Assembly: GCA_002633005.1 (NCBI GenBank)
Contig: NMRA01001213.1
Location: 1 to 39,600, forward strand
Reading direction: 5' to 3'
Length of the DNA: 39,600 nt
Source of the DNA: Phoronis australis
Lineage: Eukaryota > Phoronida > Phoronidae
How positions within the stretch are numbered: position 1 is the first letter of the stretch; each line of letters starts with the position of its first letter. A program made the translations under genes and the position numbers. Below the pieces are notes generated by a model. It did not search any database, was not told the DNA's origin, and worked only from the letters and a program-made list of their open reading frames with translations. Shown one piece after another: positions 30,701 to 39,600 of this stretch.

Positions 30701-32590
30701 TGATAAAGTAAGTTCAGTCACAAATTTTGGGGTCACTAGGTGCATTTTTAGGATCATTAACTGCAGTTTTCTGTTAAATTTAAAACTTTTTCAATCAGCT
30801 TGTACTTAAATGATGCATTACGGAGAACGTTCAAATTCAAGGTGGTTCAACAAATTGCCGATCAAATTCTGTTGTTCACATGGGTTTGAATCAATATGCA
30901 CCTGACTGACCCGAAATGGGTCCAGGAGGTCATTCCGTCAAATTGCTTCTCCTTCTACAGGTTTTTAGATAGACTCTTCAAATTATATTAACAAGTAACC
31001 ACTAGAGAACAAGGAGTGCTTTCCATTAAATTGCTTACTCTTGTACATGTTTTTAGATAGACTCTCCGAATTTTGAAAACAAGCAGGCACTTGAGAAGTG
31101 CATCCGACATTCTCATGGAATTTAAATCGGATAAAGAGAATCGAGTTTCCGGGTCCATGGTCATTAATTGCAAAGTGATTTTTGAGCTAGACTTTACATA
31201 ATCACGCATAAAGTTTTCATTCGTAAAGAAGATTCAGTCACAAACGTTGGGGTCATAAGGTGCAACTGTGTGGTCATTAGGTCCAGTTTTTCGTTGATAT
31301 TTTTACTCTTTACTCTGTGCGTGCAAGCGTAGAGAACTGTTGTTCCTGGGTTACTCTTGCTCTTTCACTAAGGAAGTGCATCCGATATTTACTTGGATTT
31401 CCAATCGGATAAAGGGAACTGAGTTTCCGGGTCAAAGGTCATTAAGTGCAAAATTGATTTTTGAGCTAGACCTTTAAAAATCATGCATATGATTACCATT
31501 CATAATGGAGGTTCAGTCACAAACTTTGAGGTCACTAGGTGCAACTTTGGGGTCATTAAGTTCAGTTTTCTGTTAAACTTAAGATTTTTTCAATCAGCTT
31601 GTACTTGATTAATTAATTAGGGAGAGCGTTCATATTCATGGTGGTTCAACCATTTGCCGATCAAACTCTATTGTTCACATGGGTTTGATTCAAAATGCAC
31701 CGGATTGACCTGAAATGGGTGCATTCCGTCAAATTTCTTCTTTTTCTACAGGTTTTATATAGACTCGTCAAATTTTATTAACAAGTAGGCACTAGAGATC
31801 TGCATCCGTAATTTCCTTGGAATTCCGATCGGATCAAGGGAACCGAGTTTTCTGGTCAAAGGTCATTAAGTGGAAAATGCATTTTTGAGTTAGACCTTTC
31901 ATAATCATTCATATGATTACAATTAATAAAGGAAGTTCACTTACAACATTTTGGGGTCACTGGGTGCAACTTAGGGGTCATTAAGTGCAGTTTTTTTGTT
32001 ACATTTCAGACTTCTTCAATCAGCTTGTACTTAAATGACGCATTAAGGAGAGTGTTCATATTCATGGTCGTTCAACCAATTGCGGATCAAATTCTATTGG
32101 TCACTTGGATTTGACTCAAAATGCACCGCAGTAACCCGAAACGCGTCAAGGAGTGCATTCCGTCAAGTTCCTTCTTCTTCTAGATGTTTCTAGATAGACT
32201 CTCCAAATTTTGAAAACAAGCAGGCACCAGTGATCTGCATCCGAAATTTGCTTGAAATTTAAATCGGATCAAGGGAACCAAATTTCCGGTTCAAAGGTCA
32301 TTAAGTGCAAAAGTGACTTTTGAGCTAGACCTTACATAATCACGTACATACGTTTCATACGTAAAGGAAATTCAGTCACAAACTTTGGGGACATTAGGTG
32401 CACCAGTGGGGTCATTAGTTGCAAGTTATCTTTGATTTTCTTACTTTTGACTCTTGCTCTGTCATAGTTACCAGGGACATCTCTCTCTTTCTCACAAAGG
32501 ATGCAACTTCTATGCATTGTAATGCTCCTATACTTCAATGTGCACGTGCATACACTACGCGCAGAGTTGTAAGTGTGCATACTCAATTGC
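27790..32590 (+). repeat. Array I: diverged ~420-bp tandem repeats
   Basis: Unit starts, marked by TGCACCG and a TGACC word, fall near 27797, 28486, 28815, 29420, 29847, 30480, 30895, 31693 and 32120. Spacings cluster near 420 with longer compound units. Each unit carries, in order, GGGTCAAGGAGTGCATTCC, TTTTTAGATAGACTCT, AACAAGYAGGCACTAGAGAA, GGGTCAAAGGTCATTAAGTG, TTTTTGAGCTAGACCTT and GGGGTCATTAAGTGCAGTTT. The core GGTCATTARGTGCA recurs three to five times per unit in both orientations, so the unit itself grew from a shorter repeat. Copies differ by perhaps 15-25%. Frames are not conserved, so it is non-coding satellite-like DNA. Confidence 0.9.
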
Positions 32591-32599
32591 ATTATAGTT

Positions 32600-32830
32600 C
32601 TTATTACTCTGCGCCTGTAAGCGCAGAGTGCTGTTGTTCCTGGGTTTTCTTCAATTTTATTATTACTCTGCGCCTATAAGCGCAGAGTACTGTTGTTCCT
32701 GGGTTTTCTTCAATTTTATTATTACTCTGCGCCTGTAAACGCAGAGTACTGTTTTTCCTGGGTTTTCTTCAATTTTATTACTCTGCGCGTGCAAGCGCTG
32801 AGTACTGCTGTTCCTCGGTTTTGTTCAATT
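32600..32830 (+). repeat. Hairpin-bearing ~60-bp tandem repeat, four units
   Basis: Hairpins start at about 32606, 32665, 32724 and 32779 with near-constant spacing of 55-60. Arms stay complementary in most copies: loops read CTGTAA, CTATAA or GTGCAA, and the fourth unit has one arm change (GCGCTGAGT). It separates array I from array II. Confidence 0.9.
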
Positions 32831-34243
32831 TTATTCTTATTCTTATTCTTCTTTCGACCAATTTTGACACTTAATAATTCTAAAATGGTTGCAGGTATGT
32901 TCTTCAAATTTAACAAATGGTGTAAGGCAGTATATAAATTTTTATTCATTATATATTCATATTCCATAATGCACCGGAAGAGGTCATTTGGTACAAAGGT
33001 CATGTAATTTTCAAAATTCTACTCCTTCTTTATTTTAAAAGCTATTCTTTTCAAATTCGGTACACAGGTATAAGCCAATAAGGCAATTTAAAAATTACTT
33101 TTCTATGTAATCGGGTTATCCAATCAGGCTAAACAGGTCAAAGGTCATTAGGTGCAAACAAAGATTTTAAGTTAGACACTTCAAATTCACAGGTCTAATT
33201 GGTACAGGTAATTCAATTTGGAATCCAATGTTCCAGGTTATTTAGTGCAAACATGGGGTCATTAGGTGCATTTATCTTCTGAAAAATTGACTTTTCATTC
33301 ACCAAGCATTCTGATGAGATTCTCAGCATTAAAGCTTTTTTTCATTGGCTTTGCAATAATTCTCCTAAAGACGCTTATAATTCACCGGATATGGTCAATT
33401 AGTGTAAAGGTCATCTAACGTTCAAAATGTTATATCTCAGGTTTTTCAAGGAATTCTTTTCAATTTCAGTACACTGGGGTAAGTCAACATGCCAATTTAA
33501 AACCCTACTTTACTACGCAATAGGCCTAAGCAATCAGAAAAAATAGGTCAAAGGTCATTAAATGCAAACTAAAATTTTGAGCTACAGACTTCAAAATTAC
33601 GTATCTGTTCACTAAATGCGATTGAATTCTAAATTTTCAGGTCATTTGGTGCACCCATGGGGTCTTAAGGTGCAGTTTTCTTCTGAAAGTTTGACCAATT
33701 CATTTATCTTGTATTCTGAAGTGCTTTAAGTAAAACATCTGTGATTCTTAGCATTAACCAAACTTTAAATAGAGTTTACAATTATTCCCTCATCGGGGTT
33801 CATAATGCACCGGAAGAGGTCAATTAGTGGAAAGGTCATCAAAATATTAACGTGTAATTTCTTCTATAATTTTAAAGAATTTCTTTTCATATTGGTAAAC
33901 GGGTTGCCGTCAGTAAATTCCCAAAACAATTCCAGTAATACGCTCGCGCAAAGTCCATTTTTGCACGTCGTGACAATAGTCTTTCTAGTTCTTCTTACTA
34001 CTCTGCGCGTTCAAGCGCAGACTTTTACTGTTCTACGTATTTTATCTTCTTATTACTCTGCGCGTGTAAGCGCAGAGTACTGTTGTTCCTGTGTTTTCTT
34101 CAATCTTATTTTTATTCTTCTTCCGACCAACTTTGACACCTTATAACTCCAAAATGGTCGCAGTCGCAGGTATGTTCTTCAAATTTAACATATGATTTTA
34201 GGCAGTACATAACAATTCCAGTAATACGCACGCGCAGAGTCCA

Positions 34244-34266
34244 TTATTGTCACGCCGTGACAATAA
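34244..34266. repeat. Perfect hairpin, 10-bp arms, 3-base loop
   Basis: Arms TTATTGTCAC and GTGACAATAA around GCC. It closes the first complete A-B-C triplet region. A decayed version with GCACGTCGTGACAATAG lies at about 33960. Confidence 0.9.
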
Positions 34267-35437
34267 TCTTTCTAGTTCTTATTCTTATTCTTCTTATTCT
34301 TCTTCCGACCAACTTCGAGGCTTAATAACTCCAAAATGGGTGCAGGTATGTTCTTTAAATTCTGCATGTGATTTTTGGCAGTATATACATTTTGATTCGT
34401 GTATATAATCATATTCCATATTGCACCGGAGGAGGTCGTTTGGTGCAAATGTCATATAATTTTCAAAATGCTACTCCTCCTTCAGTTTTAAAGCTATATT
34501 TTTCAAATTCAGTGCACAGGTATAAGTCAACAAGACAATTTAAAACTTACTTTTCTAAGTAATCGAATCATCCAATCAGGTAAACCAGGTCAAAGATCAT
34601 TAGGTGAAAATTAAATTATGAGCTAGACACTTCAAATTCACAAGCTTGATTGGCACGTCTAATTAAATTCGAAACACAAATTTTTAGGTCATTTAGTGCA
34701 ACCATAGGCTCATTAGGTGCAGTTTTCTTCAGAAAATTTGTACTTTTCATTCACCAAGTGTTCCAATGTGTCAGCCGTTAGACAACTGTTATTCTCAGCA
34801 TTCAACACACTTTTCATGGGCTTTGCAATAATTCTCCTGAAGACGCTTATAATGCACCGGATATGGTCAATTAGTGCAAAGGTCATATAACGTTAAAACT
34901 GTTATATCTCTTACATTTTTCAAGGAAATCTTTTCAATTTCAGCACACTGGTGTAAGTCAACATGCCAATTGAACACCCTACTTTACTAAGCAATATGCC
35001 TATCCAATCAGAAAAAATAGGTCGAAGGGCATTGGGTGCAAGCTAAAATTTTGAGCTAGAGACTTCAAAATTACATATCTATTTAGTGAATGCAATAGAG
35101 TTTCAATTCTAAAGCTTCGGGTCATTTGTTGCATCCAACGGGTCATTAGGTGCATTTTATATTGAAAGTTTGACCAATTCATTCATCTTGTATTCTGAAG
35201 TGCTTAAAGTAAAACATCTGTGATTATTAGCATTAGCCACACTTTTAATCGAGTTTACACTTACTCCCTCATCGGGGGCTCATAATGCACCGAAAAAGGT
35301 CATTTAGTAGAAATATCATCAAAATATTAACATGTAATTTTTCCTATAACCTTAAAGAATTCCTTTTTATATTTGTAAACGGGTTGCTGTCAGTAACTTC
35401 CCATAACAATTCCAGTAATACGCACGCGCAGAGTCCA

Positions 35438-35460
35438 TTATTGTCACGCCGTGACAATAA
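35438..35460. repeat. Perfect hairpin, 10-bp arms, 3-base loop
   Basis: Identical arms and loop to 34244-34266, preceded by the same CACGCGCAGAGTCCA, after the second triplet. Confidence 0.9.
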
Positions 35461-36354
35461 CCTTTCTAGTTCTTCTTATTGTTCTTCCAAACAACTTGGA
35501 GGCTTACTAACTCCAAATTCGTTGCAGGCACGTTCTTTGAATTCAGCATATGATACCTGTACATATATTTGACAAGACATAAAGTTTGATTCGTTGATAA
35601 TCATATTCCATATTGCACCGGAAGAGGTCGTTTGGTGCAAAGGTCATATACTTTTCAAAATGCTACTCTTTCTTCAGGTTTAAAGCTATCTTTTTCAAAT
35701 TCGGTGCACAGGTATAAGTCCACAAGACAATTTAACAAATTACTTTTCTAAGTAATCGAATCATCCAATCAGATAAAACAGGTCAAAGGTCATTAGGTGC
35801 TAACTAAAATTTTGAGCTAGACACTTCAAATATACAAGGCTAATTGGTACATCAATTCATATCGAAATACAAAGTTTCAGGTCATTTAGTGCAAATATGG
35901 TATCATTATGTGTATTTTTCTTCTGAAAATTTGTCATCTTCATCCACCAAGTATTCTGATGTGTCAACCGTTAGACAACTGTGATTCTCGGCATTAAATA
36001 TACTTTTCACCTAATTTGAAATAGTTCTACTGAGATTGCTTGTAATGCACTGGATAGGGTCAATTAGTGAAAAGGTCTTCTGAAAGTTTGACCAATTCAT
36101 TCATGCTGTGTTCTGAAGTGCTTAAAGTAAAACATTTGTGATTCTTAGCATTAACCACACTTTTAGTCGAGTTTACAATTATTCCCTCACCGGGGCTCAT
36201 AAGACACCAAAAGAGGTCAATTAGTGTAAAGGTCATCAAAATATTAACATGTAATTTCTCCTACAAGTTTAAAGAATTTCTTTTTCTATTGATAAACGGG
36301 TTGCTGTCAGTAACTTCCCATAACAATTCCAGAAATAAGCACCCGCAGAGTCCA

Positions 36355-36377
36355 TTATTGTCACGCCGTGACAATAA
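36355..36377. repeat. Perfect hairpin, 10-bp arms, 3-base loop
   Basis: Third identical copy. It ends the array: the next bases are not part of the repeat family. Confidence 0.9.
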
Positions 36378-36469
36378 TCTTTCTAGTTTACTTTTATTAT
36401 TAACAGTTACAGCCCGCTGAACGTCAGGTCCAGCCCCAGCATATTCGGTAAAGATATAAATCGACAGCA

Positions 36470-36722
36470 TCAAAATTGTTGCAGCTACTGGTGCTATTAA
36501 GTACAATGACAACTATGTTAGTAATAATTTTGAATTTCCTTCCGATTCAAAGCGCTTTACGTGGCATCGATCCGTACTCGGCCAAATTCGCCCGAGTGCC
36601 GCTGCTTGTGTAGATGACAGGATCGTGCATACGATAAGAGGAGGCTTTATGTTATTCATAAACTACGCGCGTGGTGGCTACAATAAAGGGCAACAAGGGA
36701 TTCTAGAAAAGCTTAGCCCTAC
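36470..36722 (+). repeat. ~250-bp interspersed repeat, direct copy of the family at 15185
   Basis: Shares CAAAATTGTTGCAGCTACT, GATTCAAAGCGCTT, GTAGATGACAGGATCGTGCA and GTGGTGGCTACA with the inverted copy. It differs by several small indels. No terminal repeats or target duplications can be named with confidence. Confidence 0.75.
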
Positions 36723-36791
36723 GACGTAAGAAAGCTACATGTATGTAGCAGCGAGAGAGCTTCCAAAGTTAGTGTGGCGTGAATGCCTTAA

Positions 36792-38432
36792 AAGGGAACT
36801 GTATTTTATTCTGAATAAATTCTGGATAGTTTTCTATGAATTGTTGATTAATTTCACAAATAATTCAACACCAAAAATTAAACTTATGTTCTCTAACGAA
36901 GCTCGAAAAATTACCGGCTTGGAGCGCTGCTTAGTCTCGTGACGTATTTGGCGGGGGCAAAGTCACTGTCCTGTGTTAGCGTGCAATCAAGTAGCGTTTT
37001 TTGTATTGTCGGAATAAGAAATTTTAGTGTGAAATTTCGGGTCACAAGGGATACCTGTTTGAGCCGAGGCAACACAAAGTGATACCTAGTCATCGTCATC
37101 GTCAGACGAAAATTTGCCGGTGTAACTGGTGTCAGTGACTGTGCCGAGGGCAATGTGGACTCTAGCCATCCAGTCAGCCAGTTGTCAGCCAATACTCCGG
37201 CAGCTCTGTAAACTTGAAGGGTTGGTAAGTTACCGACTGTACCTGTATGAAGACTATCGTACCACTGTGTGTTGAGCTCCGTTAACCCCGAAATTTCAGA
37301 CAGCCGTTGACTACCCGGGTATAGTTGACTCAGTTATGCTCGTCACCTCGTCGTAAAACTTAGGCTACATCAACATATAAAGCTAACGGACCGGCGGGGG
37401 CGCATGCAAAATCTGATATAGTCACCCGACACTTCCATTGTTCGTTGCAGCCGTTTAAGTGGAAAACAATCAAATAAACGTCCTTTGGTAGCATAATTTG
37501 CCGCCTTTTTAACAAAGAAGTGTGTCGTCCGTTTCAAGAACAGCACGCTCGTGACACGGCGCACGCGCCATTTCATAAAAATTTGAGACGTCTTTCGGGA
37601 CATCATAACAGCTTCGCAGCACCAAGGTTGTTCTAAAATTCGGTTTGCTGGTGTAAAAATACTAAAAACTTGAAACAAAATGAAACAAGCTCCGATAATT
37701 TGTTATAACATGTACGCAACCTAGGTACCGTCAGCGACGAACACATGATAAAAGAATCAGGGGGAAAAGAAACTGGTAAAGGTCAGGTGACGTAATCGCA
37801 AAAAGCCGACTCAAGAAAACACATCACAATTTTACTAGCACCAGCCGATGAACGATCGCTAACATTTCCAACACCGGTAAATACAGAAGTTAGTTTACTC
37901 TAGGAACCTGTTTCCTAGGTTTACTCAAGGATGACTTAGTTTTAATGACATTTATTTGAGTCAGATTTTATTTGTACATTTTTTACCCATATCGGCTTAA
38001 ACCTGTAGGCCTATATCTAGTATACACTGAGCTTTGGGCCAAGGCTTGGGTAACCCGGCGATGGTATGCGATGACCATCCCTTTAGAAGACGCCTTTTTC
38101 GAAGAGTTTGAGCAACCAGGTGCCATACAAAAAGGCATAGCGAACCTTTTACAGCACTGTGGCAAACAATTAAAAAATAAGGACGATTGATACAATGATA
38201 AATTACGATGTAAACTCTTCAAATATGACATAAGCAATGAATGTGCAAAGCAGCCGATACCCCGCCGTTCACGTCACTGACACATCAGCCAATCAGCGAT
38301 CGCTTTCAGAATTCAGTGTTTTGACCATGAATACGAATTGGCTTTTGTTTGGCACGCAAGTCAGGCAAATGTGAGTTTTATTTGTATGTTAGAACCGATT
38401 AACTGCAACATTATTTTGACTACAGTCCCCTT
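36792..38432 (-). mobile_element. Third TTAA-flanked Kolobok-like element with THAP first exon
   Basis: TTAA at 36788-36791 and 38433-38436. Terminal inverted repeats AAGGGAACTGTA and, from the right, AAGGGGACTGTA (11 of 12). The element is 1641 bases. Its only recognisable coding sequence is a THAP first exon on the minus strand near the right end, as in a transposase gene reading inwards. The ends differ from those of the other two families, so this is a separate family. No transposase core or second THAP exon was found, which suggests a deletion derivative. Confidence 0.6.
38055..38138 (-). CDS. THAP domain, first exon
   Basis: An ATG at 38138 opens MPFCMAPGCSNSSKKASSKG, then MVIAYHR. C-x4-C within C-M-A-P-G-C-S-N is the typical THAP start, and the sequence stops being THAP-like just after Y-H-R, where genuine THAP genes often have an intron. 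The donor chosen (CGCCGG then GTTACC) is weak. The partner exon with tryptophan, C-x2-H and the A-V-P box should lie at lower coordinates inside the element, but I do not see it. The longer frame up to 38237 probably includes 5' untranslated sequence. Confidence 0.6.
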
Positions 38433-38436
38433 TTAA

Positions 38437-38890
38437 ACTCGGCCAAGAAACCAAACAACAGAAAACTGAGATTTGTTATTCTGCCATTTTAGTACGGTAG
38501 AAGTGTAGGCGTTTTCAAATATTGAATTGAAAGTGATCGTCAAATATGCAAGTATGTTATTCATCCAGTGTCCACTTTGATTGCGGATTGGTGGATTGAC
38601 ATCCATTCGTGTACACGTGTGAGCGTTTCTGTTCTTTTAAATTCAGTGAGTTCATTACAGGCAGTTTTTTCTGTCGTGCTCAAAATCCTGACATTCAGCT
38701 ACCGTGTTATCTTGCACTGAGAATACCCCATCGAACATATTCAAGTTATGATGGAAAAGTAGGCCTAGACCCCAACTTCAATCAATGAAAGTATCCTCTA
38801 GTCAATCAATATCAATGGTGCTCAATATTGGAGACTTCATACGAGCTACAAAGTCGATCTGGAAAAGATTGCCAAGGTTCTGTGTCACTA
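38437..38890. other. Intergenic stretch, nothing identified
   Basis: AT-rich with only short frames. No repeat shared with the rest of the window. Confidence 0.4.
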
Positions 38891-38955
38891 TGACGAAAGT
38901 TCAATACTCCGAAGGTCCAGTACTCCGAATGTCCACTACTCCGAAGGTTGGTTAC
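38891..38955 (+). repeat. 16-bp minisatellite, third locus
   Basis: About four units (ACTCCGAAGGTCCAGT, ACTCCGAATGTCCACT, ACTCCGAAGGTTGGTT). A few decayed units continue to about 39015. Same family as 14504 and 27251. Confidence 0.85.
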
Positions 38956-39419
38956 CTTCTACAAATACAACTTTGAATTTCCACTGTCCCGAAACTCCGA
39001 CAGTTCACTACTCACAACTCATATTCTCAAGCAGAGACAACATCTGGGGCACGCGTCAAGGCTGCGGAGTATGGAACGCCCCTAGCGTCACCTTGTGACG
39101 GGTCTTTTCTGACACGTGACGAGTCATTTTTGACACGCTGACACGTCAATGATGCTGTCGAACTCGTGTGGATGTTCTTAAAAGAACCAACCAGTGTTAA
39201 GGTTTTACAGTGTGTTGACTAAACCAATGAGATCGTCATGTTTTGAGGTGACTAACAAGAACAAAGGCTGTCAATCATATATCGACTTAGTATTCCAAGA
39301 GCCAAAAACAGGAGTTACTGAACACGTAAGTGTACCGGAAATGTGCATTGGATGGCTTCAAGGAATTTGTACGATCAGCAAGTACTAATAACGATGATGG
39401 GTACGGCGACGACAATTTC
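38956..39419. other. Flank with clustered TGACACG words
   Basis: At about 39095-39150 TGACACG, GTGACGAGTC and TGACACGTCA recur at short spacing, including the palindrome-like GACACGTGAC. A 64-codon frame at 39194-39388 has no recognisable domain. The LTR start may lie within this stretch. Confidence 0.3.
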
Positions 39420-39578
39420 TTGTGATGGTGCATTCCAGGAATTCCTTTCACCAAACATGAGTATGTTGAGTAGTTAGTTATGTAACTGTTAGGTGGCGCT
39501 AGTGGAGGGAGTTGGAATAAAGAGGGCTTCCGTCTAAGACTGTGTTTATTTTATCACATACAAAATCCGTCAACATCA
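39420..39578 (+). mobile_element. 3' part of a 5' LTR of an LTR retrotransposon
   Basis: The segment ends ACATCA at 39578, three bases before a perfect tRNA primer-binding site. It contains AATAAA at 39516-39521 followed by a T-rich GTGTTTATTTTAT, as in the R/U5 part of an LTR. The LTR start is not defined. TGTGATGG near 39421 and TGTAACTG at 39481 are candidates, and an LTR longer than this interval is possible. The internal region lies beyond the window. A Ty3/gypsy-type element is likely from the primer type and spacing, but no protein is available to confirm it. Confidence 0.65.
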
Positions 39579-39581
39579 ACT

Positions 39582-39600
39582 TGGTGTCAGGAGTGGGATC
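39582..39600 (+). other. Primer-binding site complementary to tRNA-Leu
   Basis: TGGTGTCAGGAGTGGGATC is complementary over its first 18 bases to the 3' end of animal tRNA-Leu of the CAG type (ATCCCACTCCTGACA plus CCA). It would prime minus-strand DNA synthesis. The window ends inside it. Confidence 0.8.

Larger units (their letters stand above)
32850..36390 (+). repeat. Array II: higher-order repeat of three ~420-bp subunits
   Basis: Subunits begin TGCACCGGA and fall into types: A (GGTCATTTGG or GGTCGTTTGG; 32971, 34424, 35616), B (TATGGTCAATTAG; 33382, 34853, 36045) and C (AGGTCAATTAG or AGGTCATTTAG; 33802, 35284, 36203). The A-B-C order repeats three times with a period near 1.2-1.45 kb. 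A hairpin plus a TTCTTATTC tract and an ACTCCAAAATGG word separate successive triplets. The last triplet has truncated B and C. It shares the GGTCATTARGTGCA core and GAGCTAGACACTTCAAA with array I, so both arrays have one origin. No gene is seen. Confidence 0.88.

Noticed and set aside
27470-36390. CRISPR array
   Set aside because: Repeats are long, diverged and tandem without short unique spacers, in a eukaryotic context.
36911-37192. Minus-strand frames in the third TTAA element as transposase or ballast pieces (one ends SSDDDDD)
   Set aside because: The acidic tail alone resembles many proteins. No cysteine motif, DDE motif or second THAP exon could be seen.

Overview
The window looks like AT-rich, gene-poor nuclear DNA from a marine invertebrate animal. 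The reasons are GT-AG introns with phase-matched exons, animal-type domains (THAP, fibronectin type I-like, ankyrin/TPR, P2X7 ballast-like), many interspersed repeats, frequent ACATGTA words, microsatellites and an LTR retroelement end. I see no prokaryotic operon, rRNA or CRISPR array. The phylum cannot be fixed from the sequence. Four single-N gaps (3838, 10009, 13884, 23118) mark contig joins, and two of them are flanked by near-identical duplicated sequence, as expected when two haplotypes are joined.

Layout. At 1-262 there is a CpG-rich leader and a possible first coding exon on the plus strand. From 8754 down to 5026 on the minus strand, four phase-compatible exons encode a TPR plus ankyrin-like protein, possibly related to TRANK1. 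From 9526 to 16520 there are a truncated transposon, AT-rich tandem repeats, GC-rich interspersed repeats, a 16-bp minisatellite and one uncharacterised coding-like exon (15477-15821).

From 16528 to 19547 two TTAA-flanked transposons are nested. Both carry remains of THAP-domain genes. TTAA target sites, a purine-purine start to the inverted repeats and a THAP domain are the features of the Kolobok superfamily. The inner element also carries, on the opposite strand to its THAP exon, a broken reading frame resembling the start of the cysteine-rich 'ballast' domain of P2X7 receptors. Related copies lie at 9526-10008 and 21748-23094. A third TTAA element with a THAP first exon lies at 36792-38432.

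Between 21418 and 25444 three phase-matched plus-strand exons encode the 3' end of a cysteine-rich, probably secreted protein with two fibronectin type I-like modules. One transposon copy sits in its first visible intron.

From about 27470 to 36390 a 9-kb array of diverged, roughly 420-bp repeats fills the window. Its units share a GGTCATTARGTGCA core and repeatedly contain a perfect nuclear-receptor DR1 half-site pair. It is interrupted by two kinds of perfect hairpin (arms ACTCTGCGC/GCGCAGAGT and TTATTGTCAC/GTGACAATAA). The right half has a higher-order three-subunit period of about 1.2 kb. The window ends inside the primer-binding site of an LTR retrotransposon primed by tRNA-Leu (39582-39600).
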